NCBI RefSeq assembly: GCF_932526225.1
Contig: NC_064034.1
Span: forward strand, 14,892,887-14,956,886
Length of the DNA: 64,000 nucleotides
DNA from: Nematostella vectensis
Lineage: Eukaryota; Cnidaria; Anthozoa; Actiniaria; Edwardsiidae
Reading direction: 5' to 3'
Below, piece after piece: positions 1-11,806 of the stretch; position 1 is the stretch's first letter; each line of letters opens with the position of its first letter. The translations under genes were made by a program, and so were the position numbers. Below the pieces are notes generated by a model. The model worked only from the letters and a program-made list of their open reading frames with translations, did not search any database and had not been told where the DNA came from.

Positions 1-1180
1 TAATTGTCAATGGGGGCATTCTCCATATCCACTTGCTAAGAAGAACATAGGAAACAGTTATTTTATAATAATTAGGATCTCCACAGTATAACGCTTATTT
101 TATAACAATAAGAGGACCACCACCCCACCAGTATCTGCACTGAATATCTGCACTTAAATAATTTCTTATGATACAGAGATATTATAGGAAAAGTGAGATG
201 ACAAAAGAGAAAGATGTGCAATGAAAATACTATTTCATGATTTGTAATACATTTATGATGCAAATTAATAATGGTGATTCCATGGACCTCTGTCATGGGA
301 ACCCTGTCTAATGGACTACAAATCAAACAAAAATAATAATTAAAAAGAAAACTTGCATATGGCTAAATCTCTATGTATAATTTAGAATTTACTTGGGTTT
401 TGTAGATAATAAGATATATTCATATTTACCTTTAGAGGGATCCGTTGATTTTCCCTTTCCAGGGTTGCTAAGGGCTAGAAGATAAAAAAAATTGTTTTAT
501 CGTCATTAAAATCTCCATTGTATCTGCACTGTAGTGGATTCCTATAATACAGAGAAATTCTAGGATAAAAGGAATTAACTAAAGAAAGAAATCAATAAAT
601 GTGCCCTTGCTTACCATTCAACTCGCTCTTCTCTTTGACTTCCTTGTATTCAAGAACTATGCAAATTAGAAATGGTTATGATTTTGTTTTCTTATTCAAC
701 ATTTTTTAATGGAAACCAGCATTAGGGGAAAAATATAGGCTATAACAGGTCCTACCAGGTACAAGGTCGTCCCCACTAGAAGGGGATGAAGATGGACTAC
801 CTCTGAGGTGGACTATAAAAACAAGAATAACAATTATATTTTAAAAAAGCATTGAATAGCTAAATCTTTATATATGTATAATAAGGGAATAATATGGTGG
901 GTTTTGTAGATAACAAGATGTTTATTATATTCACCTTTAGAGGGCTTGTCAGGTTTCTTGCCTTTTCCAGGAGGGTTTATACTAAGGACTATAGCAAAAA
1001 CTTTTTTAATTTTATTATAAGAGGAACTACTTGAAAAGAAAAATGTAATAGTCTAGTACTTTATAGATGATTAAGAATCAAAATGTGTTGTCATCATAAA
1101 TTGTTGTAGATCATATTCACCTTTAGAGGACTCTTTTTTCTTTATTTGAGTGCTTAGTGCTAGAACATAAAAAAAACTTT
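1..1180. repeat. Diverged tandem exon-intron units
   Basis: Three segments near 350-620, 830-1040 and 1080-1200 share blocks in the same order: GGCTAAATCT-like, GTTTTGTAGATAA, then TATTCACCTTTAGAGG (splice donor plus exon end on the minus strand), then a T-rich tract near the acceptor. A further pair matches between 135-190 and 525-590 (GTATCTGCACTG, then TACAGAGA). This looks like repeated duplication of a segment of roughly 0.2-0.5 kb, each carrying one micro-exon of the minus-strand gene. Confidence 0.55.
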
Positions 1181-2992
1181 TTTATTTACCATAACTAGTG
1201 TTTTTTATAGAAGAAGTAGGTGTGCTTTAAGCTAAATGATGGTATATATATATACTCCAGTTGAAGTCTTTCACTGGGAGCCAAAATAGTGCTCAACTTT
1301 ACAGGAGCTGTTATATATATATAGGTGAAAGTGTCAAAGATTGAAATAATAGAGAATAAGAAATTCATTTTCTTTATTTTCATGTTCAAAATGTGGTTGC
1401 CCGATTAAATAATGCAAACTCACGTTGATTATATTTATCGCTGTTGTCACCTTCATCACTGGTGGCTACATAAAACAGTTTGAAAAGTGAATAATAATAG
1501 AATTATAGACTCCAGCAGCACCCCCCTTCTATTCTTTGTTTCTTAGGGAAGGGTCAATATTTATTTGGGGGGTGGGAGGTGTGGAGGGCTTCTAAGTTGA
1601 ATTTTTTGGGGTTCAAAAATCTCTACCCTCCCCAAAAATGGGGTCTAAAAATTATGGCCCTCCCCCTTGGGGGTGACTTCTTGGTCGCCCCTGTTATTCA
1701 ATTATATTCCTTATTAATGATAGCACTTATTGAGTTTAGAGAAAATAAGTTTAGATAACTGACAAAGGGGGCCTTACCTGGTGTTGGGGTGGTGCTGCTG
1801 CTTAAATCTGCTCGCAAAATGATACAAATTGATACATGAAATTTGATTTGTTTTCTAAATGCTGCAATGAATCATGTAGACTTACTTATGCAATAAAGTT
1901 TTTTAGCACTTAGTTTTTTAAGCTCTTCTCTTACCTTTTGTCCTTAGACAGAAATACATCCTTTTCGTTCGATTAAACGCATGGTAAATTTCCTGGCCAG
2001 TAGGGACCCCGTAAAAGGCAACATTCCAGCCGTTGTTGCCTTGTGCCCCTGGCTGAAGGAACTGAAGTCTGGAATGAATGACAAAAGCGTTCAAAAGCAA
2101 TATACATCTATAAACCAGCTTTCCAATCAGTGGTCCCAAATTAATCGCCACTTTCGATGATTCGTATACGCGCACGCGTTCAAATAAGCGACCCCACCCA
2201 ATAGGCGCCCTTTGACCACCTTTTATGCCGAATACAAAGCGAGTGTTTCTTCACTTATAGAAAGCAGATGTCTATAGAATGTGAAAAGGGCTTTTAGTTA
2301 AAAATATATATGTTTTTAAAGCTGCTGTCGCAAAAACTACGCGGGAGTGAGCTTGGCCTTATCAGGGAATAGTTCCCTGGTCTTATATAAATGGGTTTTT
2401 ACTGTAATAGAGTGGGCTTAATAGCACCGGAAATCCGGTGACATGTGTAATACATGTTCTGGCTATCATTTTACCACAAGAAGCGCATTTGAAATATAAC
2501 CATTTTAATATGGTTTAAATTTTCCGTCGTTAACTATTTGGTACACGAAACTTCTAATTCACAGAAATAAAGTTTTGTTTCTTACACTTGGAGTTTACCC
2601 GGTGAAAACGACAAAGAGGAATTCGTTACGCAACAAATAACTTGTCCCTTGAAATGGCTTCACCGCATTGTAACGGATTGTAACTTAGGCCAGGGGCGAA
2701 TTATATGACATCAATACTGGGATAAGAAAGGCAATACGTGTACTTGCAAAGACACTTACCTCTTTGGCAACTCCAGTTCATTACGTAGCGTCGGAAATTT
2801 TGATTTTAGGATGCTTAGGACATCCTCGCTGGAGTGATTGGTGGCCAGGTCTAAGGTTTGGACTCTCCCCTCTCGCTCCGCCTGTTTCAGCCTGCTCCCT
2901 CTGGGCACGCAATCAAAATTTAGGTCTTTTTCGGACAAAAAGATCGTTCTCAGTGAGGTACACTTTGCTTTTCTCATAGCTTCGTCTTCCAC
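430..2992 (-). CDS. 5' part of an unrecognised gene with repeated micro-exons
   Basis: I build this from splice signals and phase. Exon 1 is 2760-2992 (77 codons plus two bases, ATG at 2992, donor GTAAGTG). Exon 2 is 1935-2068 (acceptor after CATTCATTCCAG, donor GTAAGAG). Then come exon 3 at 1778-1807 (30 nt), exon 4 at 1121-1159 (39 nt), exon 5 at 935-988 (54 nt) and exon 6 at 430-474 (45 nt). Every junction keeps the frame, and exons 3-6 all start and end in phase 1. Exon 1 is charged (motif RGSRLKQAEREGR); exon 2 carries GWNVAFYGVPTGQEIYHAF. The micro-exons are rich in Ser, Lys, Pro and Gly. I do not recognise the family. The gene continues past the left edge, so its C-terminus is unseen. 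Exons 1-2 are well supported; the micro-exons rest on signals and shared pattern only. Confidence 0.6.
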
Positions 2993-3096
2993 GTAAAAAC
3001 TCGCACACTGATCAAGAACCTTCCGAACCGTGCTTAAGCGGACATAACATGTGACGTGTAATATGAGACTCGGTCAACAGGACCAATAAGCCGGCG

Positions 3097-3174
3097 TAGC
3101 TTGCGTGCATCCGGTATCATAGTTTTTACTCTGTTACAGAGAAAAAACTTCGAACCCGGATGCACGCAGGCTAG
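3097..3174. repeat. Fold-back element ending in CAGGCTAG
   Basis: The left arm TAGCTTGCGTGCATCCGG (3097-3114) pairs with CCGGATGCACGCAGGCTA on the right (ending 3173), with an inner fold around TTTTTACTCTGTTACAGAG. It is the first of three neighbouring palindromes that end in the same GCAGGCTAG sequence. Confidence 0.65.
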
Positions 3175-3455
3175 GCGTAGGAAGCATATTCGGGAACCAA
3201 GGGCGTTATGTAGGAAGGGGAAATTCGGTACTTCTTTGTATGAAGATTGAAAGGAATGTCGATAGCCCGAGGGGGGGCGTCTTGTAATCCCATAGCCCGG
3301 TTGTAGTTCTAAATACTGATTTCGGACACACTAGGCGTTCCGTGGTCAGACGAGAGCCATGCTAGCAGCCTAAGACACCTTCCTATTCCATCGACTCGAT
3401 CGGCGCTTTTGTACTTAAAATTAAGCTGCAAAACATGTTGATGCTAGTAGTGCTT

Positions 3456-3528
3456 TAGCCTGCGTCCAGCCGGAAATAGTTCCGTTATTACGGTAATAAT
3501 AGAACTATTTCCGGCCGCATGCAGGCTA
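3456..3528. repeat. Fold-back element ending in CAGGCTA
   Basis: An imperfect palindrome that starts TAGCCTGCGT and ends GCAGGCTA. The inner arms GGAAATAGTTC and GAACTATTTCC surround GTTATTACGGTAATAAT. It shares termini with the elements at 3097 and 3620. Confidence 0.65.
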
Positions 3529-3619
3529 GTAGTGCTTTTCCTAAGTGTTAAAATATATTTTGCCGACGATCACCACCTTTTTTAATTAATTTTAGATTTT
3601 CAACCCGGGGTAGTTAGGT

Positions 3620-3719
3620 AGTGGCGGCTCAAGGGAAGGGGAGAGGTAGAGGCGCTCGCTTTTTCTTCTCTAAGCCCCCCTCCCCCCGTCTCTCTCCCTT
3701 GAACCGCTACGCAGGCTAG
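3620..3719. repeat. Third fold-back element ending in CAGGCTAG
   Basis: GCGGCTCAAGGGAAGGGGAGAGG on the left pairs imperfectly with the C-rich arm ending CTCTCCCTTGAACCGCT on the right, followed by ACGCAGGCTAG. The arms differ from those of the two preceding elements but the outer end is the same, which suggests one family of non-autonomous inverted-repeat elements. Confidence 0.55.
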
Positions 3720-4560
3720 GGGTAGTGCAAGTAGGTTCTAGCTTTCATTTCTGTGGACCCGCAGACAAAACGAGACTTAGCGACGGGTGGAAATAGAGCC
3801 TACGCAGAAGAAACAAAACAGGTTTAAAATTTTGATATTTATTTTTATAACACTATAACACATATGCGACAAGTTATTAATTTTCAAAAAAAACGTTAGT
3901 TACTAATGAAGTCATAAGTAATAATTCCAAACGTAAACATAACTCTTCCAGAACTGAAATTTAATTTCTCAAAGGCTTCAGCCCTCACGCCAAGTAGGGT
4001 GCCAGGCGCTACGAACTCCTCCTCGATGTTCATGTTTATGTCCCCATTCCGTATCCTGCGGGATTGATAGATTGCATTAGTGAAATAGCAGCATTTTGAT
4101 AACGTAATGTAGCCATTTGGAGACCCCCCTCCCCGGTGATATAAACAGGACCACAATGATGCGCTTCCACTTATAAGCCACCTCTACAAAAATGCATTCC
4201 CCGGCAAACTGTGGGAATATCGTGTAAAGACAACAAGCATGTAAAAGTGTAACACACAATGCGAGGTGGTTGTTGTACATTCAATGGTTATACTCGTATA
4301 TTTTAAAATTTCAGACATAACTTAACATAACGAATCTAGAGAGAGAAAAAAGGAGAGTTATTTGACTAATTTTTAATCCCTTGCCCAAACTCCACTATAA
4401 AATGTGTAAACTGAAAAAGAAAAACATTTAATGAGAAAAGACTTTGGACCCGAAATTAATTTATTTTGCAAACCGGCTTTTACGCGAGGGTGCTCCACGG
4501 GCGCGACACCGCCCGTGAGAAAATTTGGATAGAAAAACAAAATGTACCTAACTATTAACT

Positions 4561-4704
4561 GCGGATATGTGCAGTTTTTACCTTGAATTGCGCATTTTTT
4601 GCTAAAGTTACCAATTTTACAAGATAGGATATAGAGCCAAACTCAATTCGGCTTTAATTTCTGATTTAATAATGAATATTGATTTGGCCGCCATTTTGAA
4701 CCGG
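4561..4704 (+). repeat. Fragment matching the TIR of the 41.4-kb transposon
   Basis: From GCGGATATGTG through TTGCGCATTTTTTGCTAAAG, GCTTTAATTTCTGAT and GGCCGCCATTTTGAACCGG, this stretch matches the terminal arm at 41,430-41,600 and, inverted, the arm at 42,950-43,120. No partner arm was seen nearby, so it is probably a truncated copy or solo TIR. Confidence 0.7.
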
Positions 4705-5356
4705 TTGTACAACTTTTATACTAATGTTAATATATATTAATTACCATTACCATTTAACCCAGAAGAAAAAAAAACTAATTTCAATCAGTAAACTTATATA
4801 AGCATAAATAAAATTTGGGAACAAAAAGGGCTGATTATACTACAATGATAAAGAATACTTTTACTAACAATTAAGAAGAACTTTTGGAGGGGTATCAACA
4901 CGAAACGTTACAAGAAATTGCGTATATTAACAGAAAACGACATACTGTACATAATGGAAGAACTTTTTCGAGAATCGATACGTGTTCATCTCCTGCTTAC
5001 TTTTCTTTCTTTCACAACCGCAATGTGTGCTTTGCTTTCTTCAAAATGTAATTTTATTAAATTTTGAGAGTTTTTTCCCGTCGTTGATTTAAAACCTTTT
5101 TCATAAAAATGGTTTTGTCTGCAACGACGGTCAACGAAAACTTTTTAGAGTCCGCTTCACTTTTTGGTTTATCGTTTTAATTACTCTGGTACAACAAGTG
5201 GCTTGATCCAAGAGAGGCAATAGCGATCAAAAATAATCTTCGACGTTCAAGGTAAAAGTACACTGATTTAGAATAATATAATATAAATATGAGTATGGAA
5301 AACTATATTTAGATAACTAGATTACCTATACATATCAATGTTTTTTGCAACAAATA
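4705..5356. other. AT-rich gap, no gene seen
   Basis: I see no convincing exon. Near 5080-5140, TCGTTGATTTAAAACCTTTTT and AACGACGGTCAACGAAAA form a loose inverted pair. Confidence 0.4.
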
Positions 5357-5387
5357 ACATACTAGCTTGTACTACAAGCTAGTATGT
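5357..5387. repeat. Perfect 15-bp palindrome
   Basis: ACATACTAGCTTGTA and its exact reverse complement are separated by a single C. An open frame at 5367-5732 starts inside it but shows no recognisable domain or codon signal. Confidence 0.7.
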
Positions 5388-5732
5388 AGAAGTCCCTCCT
5401 GTAGTACACAAGTGATTGACGTAAGGTCCAGTGTTCCATATCAGCTTCTCCAACTAAACTACCGGACCTCCTTAGGCAGTACTTGTGCGGATTCGGGTAT
5501 CACTAGCTCGTGTACGCAGTTGGGCCAGGGAGAGAGGCGCTCATTGGACATAGAAGATGAACGGATAAAAAGGAACCGTCGTGTGGTGTGTGGATGTCAA
5601 TGTGAGATAGATAAAAAGGAGGGGGGGGTGCTCATAGGGAAGGGTGAACTTATTTCAATATGCGAGATCGAAGAGGGGCGCTTATCTGAAGTAGGGCGTC
5701 CTTACCAGTCATTACGGTACTTAAATAGCTAG

Positions 5733-6656
5733 AAAAACCCGGTGATTTTTGAGTCGCCACATCACATGACTATGGAATGCTATTTCAACAAAGACAACTT
5801 ATACAAATTACAAGCCCTTTATTTCATTATTATTATTTAATTTTTTGCTTGGGGGGTGGGGGATGGGGGGGGGGGGGGGGGGAAGGCGTCATACTTTGCG
5901 CCACCATTTTTACCTCGACCATGACCTCGAAATAGAGAAGGGGAGGTGTAACAGTTCATGAACGGACATGCCAATTATGTCCGGACACGGTAGAGGACGA
6001 GTTCCACTTTGTCGTGCAGTAAATATGCGCAGTTAAGAACAAACTTTTTTTTTTTTCGAAAAATCTAGCAGATCCTGGTGATTTGATTTCGCTAAGAAAT
6101 CGGAGAGACAGAATTTTGCTCTAAATACTTAACCCTCCAAAGATGATGGGGATGTTGATGAAGACTCTGACTTTATAATTCACTTTCAGCCAAACCTATG
6201 TACTAAATTTGTATACGGAGAAGTGGATAAGTTGCATTGTTTATTATCTAAAAAAATCCAAATTTTACCCCCCCCCCCCCTCCCAAACGCGTATGTTCGA
6301 TGCCGTGTCACTATATCTCCGAACTGAATGAAAAATACATGTTCAAGCTAACAAAGGTGATAGAGTGGTTTTCAAAATCCCGTGCAACAAAATGTAATTG
6401 TTAATGTGTAATAGTCAAGCCAGAACAAAAGAGAACAAAAATATTACAGTGTATTAGACTTAGTTCAAACATTGTATTACCCATGAGCAGTATTTTAACA
6501 AACTACTTCCTTCTATCTAAATGACTTGTGAAACCATTCGAGTGGGCGCACTTGCCGCATTCCACCGTGCACTGGTGGCTAAGCGAACGGGAAAGCTATA
6601 TCCGCTATAACAATTTCACACAAATTCGAAAGTCGTGAAGCCGGACTAATACAAAA
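5733..6656. other. Gene-free stretch with homopolymer tracts
   Basis: It contains a G tract at about 5850-5882 and a C tract at about 6270-6282. I see no coding signal. Confidence 0.4.
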
Positions 6657-6870
6657 ACGTGAACGATTTCATAATCGTGAAGGATTTCCAAATCGTGAAG
6701 GATTTTAAAAATCGTGAACGATTTCGAAATCGTGAACGATTTCGAAATCGTGAAGGATTTTAAAAATCGTGAACGATTTCGAAATCGTGAAGGATTTTAA
6801 AAATCGTGAAGGATTTTTAAAATCGTGAACGATTTCGAAATCCTTCACGATTTTTAAAATCCTTCACGAT
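6657..6870. repeat. Tandem array of a ~20-bp AATCGTGAA(C/G)GATTT unit
   Basis: About ten copies of a unit of the form ATCGTGAAsGATTTyrAA follow each other. Two alternating subtypes, CGATTTCGAA and GGATTTTAAA, are visible. The last two copies near 6840-6870 are inverted (TCCTTCACGATTTTTAAAA), so the array ends as a large hairpin. The unit contains internal symmetry (TTCGAA). The array abuts the truncated end of the LINE. Confidence 0.8.
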
Positions 6871-8138
6871 GGCCCAGGACGGTGAACTGATCCGACAACA
6901 GTCTGACAGCATCAGCGTCACCAGGGTCATCAATGTGAAAACTAAAGTCACCTGTTATAATTAATTTCCCAGGATCCATTGCAAGGTGTTCAAGAAGAAC
7001 AGAGAAATCACCAAAGAACATTCGAGTAGTAAGCTTGTTTACTTTAGACGGTGGAGGTCTATAAACGGTGACTAGACGCATCGATGAGCCCGATGCAGTG
7101 ATAGAGAGATCAACATATTCCAGAGCCTTAAAGACAGTCGACCTATTAGGTTTAACATTTGAAGCCTTTCTAAGAAAGAAACCAATGCCGCCACCTCGTC
7201 CAGCACGCGGTAGGTGAATCAAGTCGAAGTCCCGTAGAGTGTTTATTACATCGGCAATAGTGGGATCTGAGCAGTTAGGAACAGGCAACCGGGTGCTTGT
7301 GTCATCAACCACGGTAGACTTAGAGTTGTGTTCAATAGTCAGCCAAGTCGCCACAAGGGCTAAGACATCAATTCTTTTGGATATGACAAGATCACAGATA
7401 GATGCAGCTTTCCTGTTTATGGCACGAATATTCCAAGTAGCTAAGTGTAATCGAGGCGCACTGTCCGGTGTAATTTTTCCAGTATTTATTTTTAAGAGAT
7501 TAGACGAGTTCCTGGCATTATGAGTGTTGGCGCTGGTCGAATAATCAGGACGTGTGGTGATTAACACAGGTAGGTGTTGGCTATTGTTCTCGCAAAGCTT
7601 AGTTCCATGAACAATAGAATGGTTGCGGCCAGGATCACTTGAGATCGCGGTGTTGACATGAAGTTGTAACTCAAGTTGTAAATTAGCTTCAAATCTCTTC
7701 CTCTTTCCCTCTGAATCTGAATATACCCAGGTGCTTTAGTGTGCGAAAAAATGAGATATTAACAGGTTTCAGAAACAGATTCCTAGTTCTCATTTGGCGG
7801 CGAATACTGTAGAGGGACTCACGAGAGAATGTTGGTGTTGTTTTAGTGTACGAAGCTGTATGCAAATCCATAGCAGGTCTCGAAGAATAATCTAAGTGAA
7901 TTTCTGGGCCAGGGTTTATAGAAATGTCCATAAATATTGTAACATCAATCGGAGGATCATGTCCTGGGATTGCTAGGGATGTGTAGCCATGTTTTGATAT
8001 CTTGGTGACGGAATGCGTCGATCGGTGGAATCCTGATGGCACCAAGCGCAAAAAGACTGGCAAAGGCTTTAAAACAGTGCAAAAAAAAAAAAAAAAAAAC
8101 TGGTGTTGGCTTGGGCGTTTCGGCGAAGACGAATCCAT
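6871..8138 (-). pseudogene. LINE 5' half: endonuclease domain of a CR1/L2-like element, 3'-truncated
   Basis: Reading from 8138 downward, the first open piece (7689-8138) has a degenerate N-terminal region with a SINPGP motif, common near the start of such LINE proteins. The second (6854-7567) is an APE-type endonuclease/exonuclease/phosphatase domain with LATWNIRAINRK, RGGGIGFFLRK, VYRPPPSK and IITGDFSFHIDDP. The usual GDFN is GDFS, and the expected glutamate motif after VLAL reads VATWLT rather than xETWLT, so two catalytic positions look altered. The frame is broken between about 7568 and 7689. Reverse transcriptase is absent: the copy stops where the tandem array begins. It is a dead mobile fragment. 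The clade assignment is from memory of the family. Confidence 0.75.
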
Positions 8139-9429
8139 TTCATTGATTGCGAGAGATTTTCATGAGGAACAGTACCGATCATACACAAAATTAAACACAG
8201 AGCAAAAAACATCGTGGCCGCCATTGATCGGCGCCTACTTTATAAGTTTAATTATACAAAATAGGGACATGACTTTTACTGTTTTGATTCAATGGATATC
8301 CCCCTGTATCTATACTTGCTTTTACTGTAAGAATGAGAAGTCTTGAACTGAATGGATGAAAGACAAGGCATTTTGGTTTATTCAAAAGTATAATTTATTA
8401 GGCAGTTTTTGAAATTTGACTGGTAGCTAAAAACTTCGGTAACACATAAATCAATTTGATAGCAACGGAACATGTTTCCTTTATAAAGGAATGTTTATGA
8501 TTTAAAATAACAGGGAAAATGTAAGACTGTATATTTCTATGTATCTGCTTTTTCTTCAGGAATATATCTTGTTGATTATTCACATGTCACTATGACTTGC
8601 TTCTTGGGTAAAGCTAGGATGAAATCATATAATTAATTAGAAATTATATATAATAGGTTCAACATTCAAGTTTGGCCCCAAATCAATTCAGAAAGATTGA
8701 CTGAACTGTTTAGATAACATTACTAGAAAACAAATGGACTGCTTTTTCTGATGATTTATGTGTATTGATAGAAAGATCCCAACAATAAAAAACACTACCA
8801 TTTATACATATTTATAAACTTAATTCCAACTTATAGTAGCTTGTAAATAGAATTAAAACTTCACACACCACAAAACAATCTTTTCCGAGCTCGAGACGAT
8901 GTAAAAATAAAAACAAACAACAGCAAAGCAAGATTTGATCTACAAGCAACATCTTTTTTTTATAGAAGGCCTGCATTACTTCTATCGGCAGTTATGTGGA
9001 CAAAGTCAAGATGCATTTTCTAGCAAAACATAGTTCCCCGCTACTTTAAGTACCTATAAGCTTTTGATTACTAATTGAAATCCTGTTTTCTGAGTTTTAA
9101 AGCTATGAAAAGTACATTTCAGGCATAAAAAACTCACCTTTTTCGAAGTTTGCAATCGTTGTTTTCTGGTCATGCGTTTGCTCGTTTTTTTTTTTTGCGT
9201 AAATCACGATGGTTTCGTATCTTTATTTCTACTGAGTTTCCTTATTTACATATTCTATCGGACTAGAAGGTAGAATTGGCATTTTTTACACCAGGAAGCG
9301 CTTTGAAACCTCTCCCCTCTGCATTTTGTACTTGACTTTTGCCGCTATCTTGAATTTGATCCTCACTCCACGGCGGTTGATTGACAAATGAGCCGATGCT
9401 TCCCTGGGAAGCGGCCTTTTATACCGCGC
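8139..9429. other. AT-rich interval, no gene recognised
   Basis: No exon with domain similarity was seen. There are short poly-A/T runs (8079-8099, 9188-9198). GC content rises sharply after about 9360, which marks the approach to the Polinton-like element. Confidence 0.4.
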
Positions 9430-9567
9430 CTTCGTGTTTAAACAGCGAGCACTGCCGGAGCGCCAGGAAGCGTGGGCGCCTTATCAGCCGCTCGAAGTAG
9501 AGCGTCTGTTCGCCTTTGGTGAGCACAGTATGTAGGACCACCATGGTATTGAACACAGCCCGCCTTC

Positions 9568-10791
9568 GTGATTAATAGGACTGAGCATGGATTGGGAAGG
9601 CTGGCGGATGCTGGACGAGGAGGCGAAAGAGGCGGAAGAGGCGTAAAGGCGGCAACTGCGGCGGGAGCCTCTATAGCCGAACATATCAAACACGCTATAG
9701 CCGAACAAATCAAACACGCGAAATCCGGTTTCCCTAGGTCTCTAAACCTCGGGCAAAAGCTACTCTACGCCTTGCTCGCAACCCCCGTGGTGAGCACGGC
9801 CTCAGACACCACCCCACTACTCACGCAGCTAGAGATACACGTGGCTGAGGACAAATCATTCAGGACTAGGGTCCGAGACATATTCAAAGAGACAGTGATC
9901 ACGCACAAGTTCGCCAAGGAGTCTCGTCGGTGGCTATCGGAGCCTTCCTATGGGTGCTGGCCACAGCAACTCAACTTTGCGGTCTTGTGCGCAACCGCCG
10001 GATGCGGGGTGTCCCTAACCGACCCCGCTTTCGCCACTCTTCCCTCTGTCATCAGGGGATTTCTAATGTATCACGTCTACTTTACCACGCGGAGGATACT
10101 CTACGAGCTCGGCGCCCCCCTGCCTGGCGACAGCCCGTTTACGCAAAAAGATAACCCCTACAAGAAAGCCGCTTTCGAGCTTCTATGAATAGAGTTCGGT
10201 TTGCCGCGTAAGCCGGACTTCCGATGGAAAGGCGAGCGGAACCACGGGCTAGGCGATGTGTTTGTGTTCTACCCGGGGGAGGGGTTTCGCAACGTGCACG
10301 TGATCCGTGGCTACGACATGGCGGCGGACGAGTACCTGAGCCTATTCGATCTGTTTAGCGACTAAGGTTGGCCGTACAAAAGTGGGAAGCAGGTGGGTTT
10401 CATACGCAACGACGACCACCGGGGCGTGCAATATAGCTGGTTTGCGCCTCCCAAAGGTGAGGGGCTGACAAAAGCAGGGCTACGAAGACTCGATCGCTCG
10501 GTCGAGGCGTTCGTCTACACAGTGCTTGGCGCGCAGGTAAACGCCCGTTCCTCTATCGTGGGGGCCGGTGGGCCGGCCATGGAGGCGCAGGCGGAGTTCA
10601 CGAAGCTGCTTGAAGACGCGATCATAGAAAACGACATCGCTCAAAGCGTGCAAAGGTACCAGTTAGCCGTGCAGGAGGTGAGACTGAGTCTTGCGGTCGC
10701 ACCAGGAGTGTGGCTGATGCCGAGCGATCTGGTGATAAACACGCAGTGTCGTGGGCTACCATCTCAGGCCAAGCAAATAATACCGTCGTGA
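9568..10791 (+). pseudogene. Polinton-associated conserved protein, broken by in-frame stops
   Basis: A single protein appears spread over two open pieces in the same frame (9568-10188 and roughly 10190-10791), interrupted by TGA at 10186 and TAA at 10363. The alternative is a very recent decay of one ORF. Visible blocks include LNFAVLCATAGCGVS, RILYELGAPLPGDS, GLTKAGLRRLDRSVEAF and GVWLMPSDLVINTQ. I remember this block order from uncharacterised cnidarian proteins encoded directly upstream of the capsid-like gene, but I know no function for it. The region before residue 50 is Gly/Arg/Ala-rich and may not be native. It is probably a virion-associated or replication accessory protein of the element (inference). 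Confidence 0.55.
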
Positions 10792-11806
10792 ACAACGTCG
10801 GCCGAAATCTCGTGAGCCGCCTGAAAATCACGTTTGCGGGAGAAACGCTTTAGGACAGCTTTACCTGTCCAAAGTTGAGAGAGAGGAGCGTCTGGAGCAG
10901 GGCATACAGTCAGAAAACATGCGCAAGCTTTGCTTCAAGGCTGGCGATAAAGCGACTAGTAACGCCAAGGAGAACGCTCTAAACGCCACCCACGGCGAAA
11001 AGTACACCATCCCGCTAGACCATTCTCTGTTGACGGACCACGGCGTACTGTACCCAAGGGCGCTCTCCGAGGCGCTGCTCTTCGAGATCACGCTCGCAAC
11101 GGTTGATCAGGTAGTCGTCGGGAGCGATGCTATCAAATTATCCTACGGCATCAAAAATCTATTACTGGAATATGAAAGCCTGAGGGACGACAACTTCGCC
11201 CGGTCCGCAGCCGCCGCCTACCAAAGCGGCACAACGTTCTTCTACGAGCAAGTGAACCTCCAAAAGATCTTCGTGATTAGCAAAGGGACAGACAACGTAA
11301 TCAACGAGAGTGTCAACCAGCCGCGAAGGTCTATGAGTGGTCTGTTGCTCCTCTTCGTGGAGCCATACAAGGCTGGGGCTCGCGACTCTGAGAAGTTCGT
11401 GTACCCCGACATCAAGAGCGTTCGCGTTACAATTGACGGCATGCCAAACAAGGTCTTCAGCCAGGGACTACGCCCCACGGAGTTCTGGAGGGAGGCGAAA
11501 AGGCGTTTCGTCAGTGGCAGCGGAGTACATAGTGTCAGCCCCGAGTCGATCTATGGCGATAACAAGTTTGCTCTGTGGATCGACCTTCGAACAACAGACG
11601 ACAATGCTATCAATTGGGGCGGTCTCCGATTGGTCAACACCCGCGAAGGTGTGCATCTCGAGATAAAACGCACGGCAAGCGGCACGGGTACCGTAAACTG
11701 TCACGTGTGTGTGGTGGCCGACGCCCAAATGAACCTTATGAAATGGACAGCTAGAGTCCATACAATACTGAGTACAGTAGTACTCACGACAACGTCAAAC
11801 GCATGA
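10790..11806 (+). pseudogene. Probable major capsid protein of the Polinton-like element
   Basis: The main open frame is 10919-11806. Homologous-looking sequence extends upstream to about 10,780 in another frame (NNVGRNLVSRLKITFAGETL), cut by a stop and a frameshift near 10,850. The main part contains YTIPLDHSLL, QPRRSMSGLLLLFVEPY, DSEKFVYPDIKSVRVTIDG and FALWIDLR. These alternating beta-strand-like blocks match a cnidarian protein group that I take to be the double-jelly-roll capsid protein of Polinton-like elements. That structural call is inference, because no structure prediction was possible. It lies directly after the conserved protein and four bases before the stop it overlaps the next ORF's ATG. 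The copy is non-functional as it stands. Confidence 0.6.

Noticed and set aside
5367-5732. 121-codon plus-strand frame
   Set aside because: No domain, no splice sites that extend it, and it begins inside a palindrome. Probably chance.
6657-6870. CRISPR-like array
   Set aside because: The units are contiguous without unique spacers and the setting is eukaryotic. It is a simple tandem repeat.
9438-9713. Minus-strand Pro/Ala-rich frames at the start of the Polinton-like block
   Set aside because: They overlap the plus-strand conserved protein and reflect its high GC content.
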